Assembly: GCA_019137255.1 (NCBI GenBank)
Contig: WPDH01000042.1
Coordinates: 1-64,000, forward strand
Direction of reading: 5' to 3'
Length of the DNA: 64,000 bases
Source: Corinectria fuckeliana
Lineage: Eukaryota; Ascomycota; Sordariomycetes; Hypocreales; Nectriaceae
The stretch's first letter is position 1; every line of letters begins with the position of its first letter. Position numbers and translations under genes: made by a program. Under the pieces are notes generated by a model. It saw only the letters and a list, made by a program, of their open reading frames with translations, was not told the origin of the DNA and did no database searches. Positions 11,239 to 24,334 of this stretch are shown here, piece after piece.

Positions 11239-14200
11239 TGTGTTCGGTCGGTATGCTGATCGATTGAGTCTACAATGATTTTAGACGATAAGGAATCTAG
11301 GTACTGAGGTTGACAGACTCCACGGAGCATAAGGGGTTGTTGCTGAGTATCTACTCGTGGCAGTATCCGCAATATCTCCGTTAACCCCGTCCAGCGACAG
11401 TTGATGATGTAACTTGGGGGAAGGATCCGATATCCAGTTCATAATCAATCGCGTGATATTGAAGTTACGGTTGTGCTGATCATCTCCTGGGGAGGCGGGG
11501 CTGTGTGTTATCGGTGTTGACTTATAGGTCGTGACACCGTCTTAACGCCATGCTCATGGGAAAGGCCACGACACACATGAGCACGATAGGAAGCGCAATT
11601 TCCCAGGGAGTATGACGGAGATACAGCGCTCGGTTTTTGTCGAAAGGCCAAACCTTGTAGGACCTGCGGCAGTCAGCACCTTCTAAGGGCCAGAATGACC
11701 TCGCTTTTAAGTGCGGTCTCATGAGCTGTCGTCACACAAAAAACCGTTGTCAAAAAAGGGGCCCCGCATTCGTTACCGCTGAAATGGAATGGGGTATCCA
11801 TGCCGTGTCCGGTGAACTGCAGGACGGAGAGAAGCCATCCTGCTGTGTAACAATATACCCGGACGGCTCGTTGGTCCCAACTTCCTGACATCCTCGACTG
11901 CACCATGGCCCTGCATAGACAGCGATACAAGTTGGGATATCAACGTTGACGGGAGTCTCCAATAGAACAAGAGAACTAGGGAAATAGCTCGATGGCCTGT
12001 AGTCCAGAGGATTGTCCAGCCCGGCGGCCCTGAAATATCAAGGTACATGATAACTGTTTCACATATATTCGAACTTTCAGCGGGATGAGATATTAGACGG
12101 CCCAGGGTCCTTTCATCCCAACTCTTTGTTGGCGGGGAATGATCCTCACTGGGAAATCCGGTGTAGAGTGTTTTACGTTGACAAAGGGCCAGGCCGACTC
12201 CTTGTCAATGCCCTGTCAAAGATCAACCACAGGACCATATATTCTCGACGGAGGAGCCCTGTTCTGGATAGCCACTGAGAGATCACGATCATCGGGCCCA
12301 TCAAACAAATGACGAGGTGGAAACAGTGATAGCCGACGAGGACGATGATCCTGTTGGGTTGCCCATCTACGTTCCGAGGCATTGTGAAGATCAGATGATG
12401 TGTAAGTGCCAATCAGTGACATGCCGTGGAACCTCCTGCCACAGCCGCCGGACGCACCCCGCACATTCCGATCCCGATCAGAAGTCCGACCCCCCCCCGT
12501 ACGGAACAGGACCCCGGAACGTGTGCGGAAAACGGCCGGGTCCTTGAAAGCTGCCGTGCGCCGCAAGCCGGACTCGTGTCATCCAGCGCGGCCCATTGCG
12601 TGCCCGTAGCGGACCGGAGCGACTGAGGAAAATCGAGACTGAGGGGGGGCGCCGTAGCGTCATGATAATCACTGTCGTTTGTATCAGGGCCCATCTCGTA
12701 GACCTGGTTGGTCGTGCGAAGGTAAAAAGAAAATGGGAACCATATGTAAAACCGCCAAGCGGTGATCGTACCGCGCGATTTTCGTTCCTCGAAACGCTTG
12801 ACGTCAATTGATGGACAGTCGTAAAGCAGAAAGCGGCAGGTCGCCCGTACAGAACCACAGGGGGCCACAAGAAACTGTCAATCAACTCCACCATGTAGAT
12901 ACGAGACGATTCTCAACTCCACTCGACACGAGATGATCGGTTCTGTTGCATTGTCAGTCCCAGGCGGACCAACGTGGTTCGCTGATGCTGTTGGTGTTCT
13001 GAAACTCAGGGGTCAGCTTTTGAAGCAGGGGGACTGCATCCACGAGTCGCCCTCAAGGAGAAAAAACGAGGGATCTGATCGACTTTGACTGAGAACTCCC
13101 TCCGTATTAAGGCTCGGAAATGGAGATTAGCCCTCGATCTGCCCACTTTGGGGCGGGATACATAGACGCAGAAGGGTGGATTCCGGGCCACGGCAGCACG
13201 GGTTTGCAAAGCCAAATCCAAGACAAGAAAATGATCTCGGAGGATCGACTGTTGGGTGTCAAGCTCGTCGCAGACTTGGGGTACGCTGTCTCGGGCTGTG
13301 AGGGTGAGGCAGCCGAGCGCATCCGGAATCCCATGGAATCCCATAGGCCTAGATACAGGTTTGAGAGAGAACATGATGAGATTTGCTAGATCGAGGAGCG
13401 GTGAAAGACATAGACTAGGTCTACATAGTAGATCAGTAAGTGAGGCAGGTAGCCAAAAGGAACCTGTCAGCAGCTGTCAGCATCTCTCCAAGACTCCAAG
13501 GGCTTCCAATACGGCAGTGCCCCCCCCCCTAGTTATGCCAAGATCGCACGGCGCATGCAGTTGATGAGTGAGGGGCGGGAGGCAACGCGATTCGCGAGCA
13601 AGTGGCCCCAGGCCTGCTAATTAGGTGCTAGGCCAGGCAAGTCAGACTCAGCGGGCATCCTCCCACCCTTCCAGAATGCCTCGTATGTAGCAGCCCCTAA
13701 TCCTCCAATCCCCGGAGCCCCTCATCTACCCAGAAGTCAAAGAATTCACCGACACGGTAACGACAGAGACTCTGATTGTCTGGTTCCATTGTGGTGTGGC
13801 TGCCGCAGATCACTGCTACAGTCTTTGCCAAGAGACCTAACCCAGGTTAGCCAAGATGAAGAATAAAATTAGAAAACGGCCGTGGGCGAGGCCCGATGTC
13901 TAGCGTAAAGCTACACGGGCTGGGCCGGAGTCCGGACAAAACGTAGATGCTATAGAACGGAATGAGACTCGTGATGGCAAAGGGTTTTTCGTGGTTTATT
14001 TTGGGTTGCGGCTTCGTGCCCAAGTTCTTCCTCGCGTCGATCCGACAAGGAGCGGGCGAGAGAGGGCCCGAGGGTGACGTCGAGTTCGAGGCCCAGAGCG
14101 GGTGCGGGGCGGGGATGGAGGTTCCAATCATCCATCCGTGATGAGTTAGAGATGGAATCATACGTAGCATTCGAGATGCACTTTCCGACAGCCACTGGCC

Positions 14201-16897
14201 GGGGTTCCTCCCGCAACCCAAGTTCGCCCACTCGGTCTCTCAGACACGTTCAGTGACAAGCCCCGGTCCTCCTGCAATGCATCATGCAATAATCCAGCCC
14301 AGTGGAGGGTCCTGTCAACAATCCGCCATGCGCTAGGACCTCGAAGGCTATGACCAGCGAGTTGGTGTTGTCGGACAATGAGATACCTAGGCAACCCAGG
14401 CCAGCCAGCCAGCCAGCCAGGCTACTTCTGACCAAGGAGCCGCTAACACCAGCCGCACCGATAAGGCCTCGGTTTCTCATCTCTCAGCACAACCCCCCGC
14501 AGCAGCGCCCAGAGGTCTAGAGCCTACTACCTCCAGGGACTAACGAAGCCAAGGGCGGTCGAATACGATGGTTTGAATGAGCGACTGAAAAGGTCCAATG
14601 TCCTATGTGAAGATCGTCTTGGGTGACCTAATACGCCAAGGAGCCAATACCGAATTGCTCTTCGTGTTCTCCCTGCCCTGGCAACTGACCTTTTCCGGCT
14701 CGGCGTTACCAACACAGATACTACATGATTAGCATGTAGCATGTAGCATGTCTCCACCATCCGAAAAAAGCTGAGGGCTCTTGGTGAGGCGAGGAGGCGA
14801 GATGGCAGATGGGAACGAACCACGGTTGGGTTTGGGTGGTGGTGATACGAGACGACGGGGGCGGCAACGGTCGAGCATTTACGGGGGTGAACACGGCGAA
14901 CGCGATGGGCGATAAGCAGGACAAGATACGAATACTTCGTACTGTTATGAGATGGACCCAAAAGGCGGAGATCTGATGCTCTCTCGGTCGTTAGGTCTAG
15001 GATTCACTTGCTTTCTGGTGCATCTGTCTGCGTCTGCCCAGTGCGTCCACCTGCCATCCAGGACCCATGGCAGCGAGCAACTCTCTCCACCAACCAAATC
15101 CCATGCTATCCGGGCTGCTGGGCGGTGCACGTCAACGTCTCTCAGTGCAGTGCATGAACGGGCGCGACGTAACAGGCCCTGGTCTGTTAGAGTACTATAA
15201 TCCAGGGCTCTGGCTTTCTTTGGCGGAGACTCGGCGTCCCGGCCTGCTTGACAGCGTTTCCTAATCGAGCTAGACGTGGCGGGGAGGCGCAGGGGTGGCT
15301 AAACTACTCGGCGCTGACGGCACACATCAAATAGATTAGAGAGTTGCATGGCCTTAAACAAGCCTCTAAAGCTCTCCAAAGCACAGCTGCTTGATGCTCG
15401 AGCTGGCATTGAAAACACGAACCGATTCTTAAACGCTGATAGACTTGTCATTGCCAAAAAAGGGGGATTGCTCGACTGTACGAGCATCATCATGGCTAGG
15501 TACCTTACGGATTAATCACCCGAGGGCTTGACACCTGAGGCATCAAACTCATAATTGATTCCTACGCATCATTAGAGGTGCAGTAGCCGAACATTCCCAC
15601 TTACACCACCATCTCGGTAGGTGGCTTTCACAGAAACCGCACCAAGCTTGAAGCATTGTTCTTGCGAGACATATGGCGGGCCTCGTATCCCACATGCCCC
15701 TCCATGCTTTGACCACGAGTCTGTCTCTTCTGCTGTTGCTCCCCATGTGGACACCGTGAAGGAACGAGCCGATCACCAAGCCCTGCGCCTATCTGGTGGG
15801 CGTCGCTGGGGACTGCCAGTGAGCTGTGACAGGTTCGCGCCACACCTAGCCGTCCGAATATGGCCGGGATGCATGCAACACGAGAGAGAGCCTTTCGTCG
15901 CCAGCAGATGCACCCAGACAACAACTCTGGAGATCGCCCACATCCCGTGAAGCTCGTGTTGCGTTCTAGACGACGGACGAACCGAGTCCAAAAATACCGG
16001 GGACGTCATTTGATGGGGCCAGATCTCTCCACTACCTAGATACGGCACTACGGCACCACGGCAAAGGCCCAAGACGCATTTGAGACATCAACGTTGCCCG
16101 CTGCGCCGCACTGTTGATGTTGATGCAGAGGGCTATTGTCTGGTCCAGACGCGGTATGCAGAATGCAGAACCGGCACCGGCACCCGTCACAGGACCAAAT
16201 GCAGATGCCGTGTCTTGGACTTGCAAGACAATGCCTCGTCAGCCTCCCTCGGCAGCCTACCAGCGCTATTCGACGCATCCGGAAACTGTCACACTCGAAA
16301 GAGACTGGATTCGCTGGACTTTTGTCTCAGCAGCCCGACGCCCCCGTAGTTGCATGGACGCCGTCGCAGGAATTTCTGGGCGACTGGCTCCCTAGCCTGG
16401 CTTGGCTGTCTCGCTCTGACTCTGACCCTCGGTCGCCTTCTGCACTCGGAATCCAGAAAACCAGGGTCTTGGACTACAGGGGTCACATCCCTTGTCCCTC
16501 GCAACCCCTGTCGCCCTTTGGCTGAACGGGGGCGTCCAGGGGCTGCTCGTCTTGACCCACACTCCCACACTCCCACATCCTCTGGGTCCCGGGGGCGCCT
16601 GCTAAGGCGCCAGTACCTCGTTGCCCTGCCGTAATCAAACGCCGTCATTTTGTCTGTCTCTGCTCTTGTTCGACTGTCTCAGCAAGTCATTTATTAATAT
16701 CCTCCGCTTCCGCCGTTTTCCTATCTCCTGTCCCTCACTATCAACCTGAAGTACGAATACCTTCGTTTGTGGTTCAACTAAGTGGCTATCTCTCTCGCTT
16801 GATACGCCCTGCTTCAATAACCTCACTCTCGCTATCGTCCGAACAACTGCTTTACACGACCTGATATTTCAATTCAACAATATCACAATCATCAACA
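11239..16897. other. 5.6-kb gene-poor intergenic region
   Basis: I find no coding region with recognisable domains or a convincing exon structure. It holds scattered C/G homopolymer runs (12489, 12642 and 13520), a short CCAG/AGCC tandem repeat near 14400-14420, and many small overlapping open frames of the kind expected by chance in GC-rich DNA. The last 250 bases, with CT-rich tracts, are probably the promoter and leader of the downstream GH16 gene. Non-coding RNAs cannot be excluded. Confidence 0.45.
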
Positions 16898-18294
16898 ATG
16901 TTCCCCAAGGTTATCTCCGCTGCTGCGCTGGCTCTTGCCGCGTCGAGCCTGGTTTCGGCCCAGACTTACACCGACTGCAATCCTCTCAAGAAGAGTACGT
17001 TCTCTCATCCCCAGCTGCTTGACACCACCGGCCATATAGTATGGCCGGTGACGAAGCCGCTATCCTCGACTTCAAATTACTGACTGTCATCTAGCCTGCC
17101 CGGCCGACCCTGCCTTTGGCTCCAAGACCGTCGAGTGTGACTTCACCAAGGGCGCCTGTGATATCTTCCACGAGATGGACGGCACCAATCTGAGCTACGA
17201 CAGCAAGGGCGCCTTGTTCGAGATCCAGAAGCTCAGCAACGCCCCGACCGTCCGAAGCAACAGCTACCTCTTCTTCGGTCGTGTCGATGTCGTCGTCCAG
17301 GCTGCCAAGGGCCAGGGTATCGTCACCAGCGCTGTTCTTCAGTCTGATGATCTCGACGAGATTGATTGGGAGTGGGTTGGCGGTGACAACGCTCAGGTCC
17401 AGACCAACTACTTCAGCAAGGGTGACACCACCACCTACGACCGTGGTGCTTATCACCCCATCTCCGCTCCCTTGACTTCGTACCACAAGTACTCCGTGGT
17501 GTGGACTTCTACTGCCGTCAACTGGCTCATCGACGACGCCGTTGTTCGCACCCTGAACGCCGCGGATGCCAAGGGCGCCGATGCTTTCCCCCAGACCCCC
17601 ATGCAGGTCAAGCTTGGAACGTGGGTTGCTGGTGGCAAGGACACCGCTGCGGGCACTGTCAAGTGGGCTGGAGGTTACAGTACGTTACATATGCTCTCCA
17701 TGATGAATAATGTGTTGCTAACATGCTTCGACAGCTGATTTCGACGACGCTCCCTTCAACGCCTATTACAAGAGCATCACCATCGTCGACTACGCTGGCA
17801 AGGACGCCCCTAGCAAGAACTCGAATGTGAAGGAGTACGTCTACGGCGACGACTCTGGCAGCTGGGAGAGCATCGTCGTCAAGAAGGGCGACAGCTCGGA
17901 CGACGACGAGAAGACCACCACCACCAGCAAGAAGGCGACCAAGACCCAGGACACCAAGACCACCAAGACCGCTGACGCCACTACGACAAAGGAGGAGAAG
18001 GCGACCACAACCAAGCAGTTCAAGACTAAGGAGACCGAGTCCGAGTCCAAGAAGGAGTCCAAGACCAAGGAGTCTGAGGAGAAGACCACCTTCAGCACGG
18101 TTGCCTCTACCACTGCCAGCGGCTCCAAGACCACCGCCGGCTCCGATTCCACCTCCGGTTCCGAGACCGCCTCCGAGACTGCCTCCAGCGCCTCTGAGAC
18201 TGTCAGCACCGTACCCACCAGCTCTGCTTCCCGCATGGCCGGCAACATTGTCATGGCCTGCGCTGGCCTCCTTGTTGCACAGCTCCTCGTCTAA
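16898..18294 (+). CDS. GPI-anchored GH16 chitin-glucan transglycosylase, Crh1/Utr2 type
   Basis: This 413-aa cell-wall enzyme would cross-link chitin to beta-glucan. Exons are 16898..16994, 17095..17679 and 17735..18294; introns are 100 and 55 nt with frame kept. The signal peptide is MFPKVISAAALALAASSLVSA. A cysteine pair follows (DCNPLKKTCP), then the GH16 domain with the catalytic DEIDWEWVG motif at about residues 121-129. The C-terminal third is a Ser/Thr/Lys-rich spacer, consistent with an O-glycosylated stalk. It ends in a hydrophobic tail (NIVMACAGLLVAQLLV) after small residues, the layout of a GPI attachment signal. The family is fungal and active at bud necks, septa and growing tips. 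There is no chitin-binding CBM18 module, so it resembles Crh1 lacking that module rather than Crr1. Confidence 0.93.
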
Positions 18295-21200
18295 CTCTTC
18301 GCTTCTGGTTGATTGTACTATATCTTCATTTGGGTCACGAAGCATGTAGAGACTTTGTACCTGCGTGCGGAGACCAGCCCATCTAATTCACATATTTCAA
18401 GACGATCCTTACGCTTGCCAAGCACAGCTGCTTCCCGACCCCGATTACTGGGACGGAAGACAAGAAAAAGAAACAAAGTCCCCCCAAAAAAGAAAGGGCA
18501 TTGGCAAAGCAACACACATTTTTGAGGATTCAACATTGTAATTTGGGCTACACTCCGTTCGTGGCACCAACAGATGCTGCCACGACCGCTTGGCTTATCT
18601 CGCCGCGCCGCCCGGCGTAAGGGCATAAGCATGTGGCACGATCTTTGGAGCGTTCTGTTCGGTTCGATTTTTACATGGGGGGGGGGGGGGGGGGGTTTTN
18701 NTGGGGGGGGGGGGGGGTGTTTATGGGAGACGATGATTGAATTCACGGAGAAAGCATGGCATGCATGATGGCACTTGCGGTTTGGAAAGACGATTGAATG
18801 GTAGACATCTTGGCTATTATATGCTCGCATTAGAACTGATGTAGCTCGCGACGATACCTTTGGGAACAGATTTACAACAATAGATAGGCGGTGTTTGGCA
18901 ACTGCCACTACCTATCTCTACTATGATCTGACTGTTCACTTTGATCGACATGGCGTGAGTGATTTTCCACCATGTTTACGAGGGTCAGAGCCAAGCCGTG
19001 GGTCAAGTTCCGTATCGCCGACGGTCCCCGCGAACACGAGCTGGCGACGACGGGCGACGGGCTCATCTCGTTTGGAGGCACAACACGGCTATACGCAAGT
19101 CAGGTAGAATGGGGCTCATCTCCCCTGTGCCTGAGCGGTGCCTGGGCGGTGTCTGGACCGAGAGCGCTACGAGGGAAGCTGCCTAGCGGGCGTCAGGAGG
19201 CGACAGCGCTGCCCGCCCGCCCAGAAATGCCCCGGGGACGCGCTAGACGTGGACGATGCCGGGACCCGAACGAAGAAGACGCGCGAGTGTAAGGGACGGG
19301 TCGGAATAAACAGCGTTAGCAAGGGGGAGAGGGAACGGACCCTTTTCGGCGCGGGTGAGTGGAGGGTTTTTGGGCATGGATGGAGATAAGGATGATTGTA
19401 CTGAAAGAGGAGGAGGAGTTGCATTGCTGGGAGAGTGGGAGATAAAACAATGGTACAGAGAGAGACGTTGGAACCGTGACATGGACGGATGGATGGGTAG
19501 TAGACTTGGCGGGTCTGACGATCAATCATCAATCTCCCCGTAATGCTGGTAGGTACTCCGTATAGACAGACTACCATGTACTTAACTTACCTCCAAGTTA
19601 GTGTCTTGGTCAACACCCACCACGAGACCCGTGGCCTGGACTGGTTTGTTTTGATCCGGCAAGCGTCCAACGGTCCTCGTGGGAAATGAACCATACTTGC
19701 GGATTCACACGATGCTGCCCCCAACCGCGCCGGCCGAAATCTGGGAGGTTCGGGTCTAAATCCCCCCCCCCCCCTGGAACTGCGTTCCTTATCGCCCGCG
19801 GGAAGGGGGAACTCGTAAGGATGTCCCTAGACAGCATACTTGCCCCATTGAGGGCGTTGTTTGGAAAGGCCGGTGGTTCTGATGGCGGGGATGAGGAGAA
19901 GAACCTACATACTATGTACGTCTCCAGGGAGGGTTACTTACTTCGTAGACCGCGACGAGGTGGGGGACTAGGTTTGAGGATGAACATGTAAAAGGGCACA
20001 GTCGAATCCTGACTTGGAGCCCATGAGGCGAATGCTCCTGTGTATACGGATGCTGCGCTCCATCATCCGGACCTACTGCTTCAGCTTCGTGTTGTGACGT
20101 TATCCTTTGCGAGGTGAATAAGGAAGGCTTCAACACGTATCGAGGGCTTCAAGGGGCCTTCTCTTCTGACGGCCAGGTAGCTTTGACCAAGCATAACGCG
20201 GCCTTTGTATCTCGTGCATGCATACCGCTCAGAGTATGGGAGCCTTCGCCACCCAGGGCGGCTCCATCTAAGCGCGCTGTCAATGGTGAGCGCATAGTGC
20301 TTCCGCCAACCTAATTTACACGAGAGTGGGTGACTACTTGAGTCCTCCCGCCATTGTCACTCCAGCCCTAGGCCTCGTTGTAAAAATCCAAAATGGGAGG
20401 CAGTGTAGTTATCCAAGCTGTTGGGTTAAAGACGAGGATAGAATCAACTATACACCAGTTCTTCCCGACAAGGCAAGCACTATAGCTAAGAAGTCGAACC
20501 ATCATCTTTGACCATGTGTGTCATATGTGAACAGTCAATCAATCTGGCAGCTTCTCCTGATATCATAAACTACAAGATCCTAGGTGAGGCTTCCGGTGCT
20601 TCACAAAGGCTGAGCGGGTCGAGTTCGCTTTGCCGGAATAGACTGGGATTGAAGACATTATGGTGACGTCGATGGTCCTGCCATTCTTTTCTGATTCGAC
20701 GGCTTGCTCTGCGTCTCGGCATTGTCCACGCACGCATCGGACATATAATCCCAGCCACAGAACAATTGCACTGTTCTATTCTATTCATAGACAGGTATGC
20801 CCTTCGCCGTCCACATCATGTAGTCCATCATGTACCACAGGCCATCCAGTGGCTACGAAAGACCGGCTCCGAAACAAAATCTATCGGCAGATACCTAGGC
20901 CTATGGTACGGAGTGCTCGCGCCCCTCTCGTCAACTTTTCTGCAAGGTACCTCCCCTCCCCGTCCTCCAACGTCACCCTAGAAGGGAAAAAATGACAGAA
21001 GCTATGAATAGCACACCATAACCCAGCTCCATTTTTACAAGGCTGATCGCTGCCTAGATAGACGCCGTTCATCCCACCTTCAACTGCGTGCCTGACGTGT
21101 ATAACTTATAAATCCCCGCAATGGGACGCCTCGGAAATTAACGTCATCGTCCCCAGCCAATCCTCATTGCTCGTCACCATCACTTGCAACTACAGAAACT

Positions 21201-21758
21201 TCCACTACCCTAGACCGGTCCGTCGAGACCAGCAAAGGCGAAAGAAAATCAACCAACACACGCACGCACGCACGCACGCACTGTGCCATGCCTTCTCTCG
21301 TCGTCACCGCCTTCGGAGCGTCGCGAGCGGCCAGTAATATCATCCCCGTCATGGTCCTGAACCCGCCGTTGCACAAGGCTTTCCCAGGCCTGATCTGACC
21401 TGGCCTGGGGTGCTCACGCTGATGATCGTCGTCTTTGTCCAAGGTAGCGCGGCTCGTGAGGCTGTATTGCATGACACCGGTGTGACTCTCCTATTGCGGA
21501 CATGATGGCTGTCTCTTTGCACCGACATCAACATATAAATCCCGTGCTCGCCTCCGCTGGAGATCTTCATCACCATCATCATCATCACCACCGCCGGTAC
21601 ATTCACCGCTGCTGCCGCTGCCGCCGCCGCCGCCTTGTTGCGTTGTCCGCCGTCGTCTTGAGACCTCGCCGTCCTACCCTCTTCCCCTCACCGACGTCAT
21701 CGCCGCGACAACACCTCCCTCCCTCCACCTTGACGCATCCCCCCGCAGCGGCATCGCC
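18295..21758. other. 3.4-kb intergenic region with an assembly gap
   Basis: No supportable gene is seen. It contains the N gap at 18700-18701 inside G runs, a C run near 19760-19775, an ACGC microsatellite at about 21257-21280, and CAT/CCG triplet tracts just upstream of the sirtuin gene. The last few hundred bases are the likely promoter and leader of that gene. Confidence 0.45.
18677..18717. other. Assembly gap (NN) inside G homopolymers
   Basis: A run of 19 G is followed by TTTT, two N, one T and 15 more G. The true sequence and length here are not known. Confidence 0.9.
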
Positions 21759-22814
21759 ATGGCTCCGCACAACGACGTCGATGCCTTCCACGAGGTCCTC
21801 CGCTCCAGCAAGCGCATCCTCGCCCTCTGCGGCGCCGGGCTCTCGGCCTCGTCCGGGCTGCCGACGTTCCGCGGCGCCGGTGGCCTCTGGCGCAACCACG
21901 AGGCGACGCAGCTGGCCACCATGAACGCCTTCCGCACCGACCCGGGCCTCGTCTGGCTCTTCTATGGGTACCGCCGCCACATGGCCCTGGGCGCCGAGCC
22001 CAATCCGGCCCATCACGCGCTCGCTGCGCTGGCCCAGAAGAGCAAGGACTTTCTGTGCCTGACGCAGAATGTCGATAGTGAGAGCCGTCCCCGGACCCGA
22101 GTGCCCGTGTCGAGGATGCTAGCTAGCTAACGACGCCCAAGACCTTTCGCAACGGGCAGACCACCCCCCGGAGCAGCTCCGCACCCTCCACGGCTCGCTT
22201 TTCGACATCAAGTGCTCCAACGAGGACTGTGACTGGATCCAGCACGGCAACTACGACGACCCCTTCTTCCCGGCCCTCGCCCCGGCATCGGTGGACGTGC
22301 CCCCCGGCGAGAAGCTCCCGCTGCTGGACCCCTACCACCGCATCAAGCACGTCACCGAGGAAGAGGTCCCCAAGTGCCCCGAGTGCGGCACCGGGCTGCA
22401 GCGGCCTGGCGTGGTGTGGTTTGGCGAGAGTCTGGACAAGGAGATGCTGGATGGCGTGGACGCGTGGATGAACGAGGGAAAGCTAGTGTGTATTCCCCTG
22501 AAGCCTTGCACCACTCGAGGGGGGCGAATCACAAATCTACGAAAAAAGCTCACGGTTTCACACAGGACATCATGTTCGTCATTGGCACGTCGGCCCAGGT
22601 ACGGCCAGCAGCAGGCTACATAACGCTTGCCAAGTGGCTGGGCGCTCATATCGTCACCGTCAACCCAGATGCGGAGAACGAGGACGAGATGCTCAAGGTG
22701 AAGCCCGGCGACTTTGCCTTTGGCCAGGACGCCGCCGAGTATCTCCCGCTGCTGCTGGAGCCCATGATTGGGGAGCTCCCAGAGGAGAAGAGGCACAATC
22801 CTGCCCGTTCATGA
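21759..22814 (+). CDS. SIRT5-like NAD-dependent protein deacylase (class III sirtuin)
   Basis: This 303-aa sirtuin removes acyl groups from lysines using NAD. Exons are 21759..22077, 22142..22485 and 22566..22814, with introns of 64 and 80 nt. Visible motifs are the NAD-binding GAGLSASSGLPTFRG, TQNVD (split by intron 1, then NLSQRA), the catalytic HGS, a zinc site with cysteines in KCSNEDC and CPECG, and GTSAQVRPA. The segment FYGYRR corresponds to the Tyr-x-x-Arg pair that in human SIRT5 reads succinyl- and malonyl-lysine, so desuccinylase or demalonylase activity is predicted by family knowledge. There is no clear mitochondrial transit peptide, so the location is uncertain. Confidence 0.93.
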
Positions 22815-23281
22815 TGGTTGCCCCTCGAGGGACGAGGCATGTTGGATTGTTAATGTCTCCTTGGCGAAGCTCGTAGGATTGACGGCATGGAGGGTTGATT
22901 TGCCACTGTAGTCTTCAGAGATGTGTTTCCTAGCAAGCGAAAGGGGGCAGGCCCATGATCTATGAAGTTTGTTAGAAGATGCCTACCCGTAGTTCACGAA
23001 TGTGAAAAAGGGCAAAACTGAAGTTCCATTACTTACATACTAAGCTGGTATGTACTAAAAGTTCGGGGCAGACGACCCCGGCGGCACCGAAAAAAGCCCG
23101 AGCTCCGGCATGACGTCTCGGAGCTGGTTTTCCCCCGCCACCGCCCGCCCAGGCACCAAAACACCATAGCCAACCAACCGAAACATCATCGCTGCCTTGC
23201 AAACCCCAACTCCCACAGCCAACCCACCGCCGCATACGAACCCCTACCTCCCAACAAGACGAGTCCTCCAAACCGCCCGCC
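22815..23281. other. Intergenic region
   Basis: It holds the 3' UTR of the sirtuin gene and the promoter of the splicing-factor gene, the last 80 bases being C/A-rich leader. No other feature is seen. Confidence 0.4.
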
Positions 23282-24334
23282 ATGCAGGGCTTCAACATGG
23301 GGCGCTACGTCCCCCCGGACGTCGAGGGCACCACGTCGGGCAACCGCCTCCACGGCAAGCACGCCCTCGGGGCGCGCGCCTCCAAGCTCGCCTCGCACGG
23401 CGCCCTCACCGTGCGCTTCGAGATGCCCTTCGCCGTCTGGTGCGCCTCCTGCCCGCGGCCCACCGTCATCGGCCAGGGCGTGCGCTTCAACGCCCAGAAG
23501 CGCCGCGTCGGCAGCTACCACTCCACGCCCGTCTGGGCCTTCCGCTTCCGCCACGCCGACTGCGGCGGCGACATCGAGGTGCGCACCGACCCCAAGAACA
23601 CGGCCTACGTCGTCGTCGCCGGCGGCGCCAAGCGCGACACGGGCGAGGAAGGCCCCGCCGCCGCCGCCGCCGCCATCCTGACGGACCAGGAGCGCGAGGC
23701 CCTGCGCAAGAACGCCTTCGCGAAGCTCGAAAAGACCATCGCCGACCGCGAGCAGCTGAAGCAGGCCACGGAGCGCATCGACGACCTGGCCGAGGCGTCG
23801 GCGCGCCACTGGGACGACCCGTACACGCAGAACCAGAAGCTGCGGCGCACGTTCCGCGCCGAGCGCAAGAAGCGCGAGGGCACCGCCGCGGCGACGGAGA
23901 TGCTCCGGGACCGCATGAGCCTGGGCATCGACCTCGTGCCCGCGACCGAAGACGACGCCCGCCGCGCCGCCCTGGTCGACTTTGGCGCCGCAGACGACGA
24001 CGCCGCTCGCGACCGCGCCCTCTCGAAGCCCCTGTTTGGCGGTGGCCGCTCCGGCAAGAAGAAACCCAAGACCCCGTCAGAGGGTGCCATGCTCAAGTCT
24101 GAAAAGGAAGCGTCGCGGAGAAAGGAATCTCTCGTGTCTAAGCTTATCGGCAACACCAGGGCAGCCCAGGATCCCTTCCTGCGGGATACTCGAGCTGGAG
24201 AACCCAAACTATCAGCCAGGCTACCGGGCGTGAAACGAAAACGGGCGGTACAGGAAGACCCAGCCCCGGCTGTAAAAGTACTTGCACATGAGGCGAGTGT
24301 CTCAATCGGACTAGTGAATTACGACTCAGATTAA
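23282..24334 (+). CDS. saf4: Splicing factor of the Yju2/CWC16 family, Saf4/CCDC130 type
   Basis: This intronless gene encodes 350 aa. The family acts with the spliceosome, Yju2 at step one of splicing and Saf4/CCDC130 as a paralogue. The N-terminus MQGFNMGRYVPPDVEG is the CCDC130/Saf4 signature. The following domain carries the zinc-type cysteines in VWCASCPRP and, further on, HADCGGDIEV, with WAFRFRH between. After about residue 130 the protein becomes charged and coiled-coil-like (an Ala/Glu/Lys-rich stretch with DRMSLGIDLVP), and the C-terminus is basic with KRKR. It ends in a conserved-looking acidic tail. Use of a very GC-rich code in the first 700 bases makes long open frames on the other strand, which are shadows. 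The split from Yju2 itself rests on the start motif. Confidence 0.92.
   Translation: MQGFNMGRYVPPDVEGTTSGNRLHGKHALGARASKLASHGALTVRFEMPFAVWCASCPRPTVIGQGVRFNAQKRRVGSYHSTPVWAFRFRHADCGGDIEVRTDPKNTAYVVVAGGAKRDTGEEGPAAAAAAILTDQEREALRKNAFAKLEKTIADREQLKQATERIDDLAEASARHWDDPYTQNQKLRRTFRAERKKREGTAAATEMLRDRMSLGIDLVPATEDDARRAALVDFGAADDDAARDRALSKPLFGGGRSGKKKPKTPSEGAMLKSEKEASRRKESLVSKLIGNTRAAQDPFLRDTRAGEPKLSARLPGVKRKRAVQEDPAPAVKVLAHEASVSIGLVNYDSD

Noticed and set aside
23197..24102. 301-codon frame overlapping the splicing-factor gene
   Set aside because: It is Arg/Pro/Ala-rich in a shifted frame of a GC-rich gene. The true frame has CCDC130 signatures.
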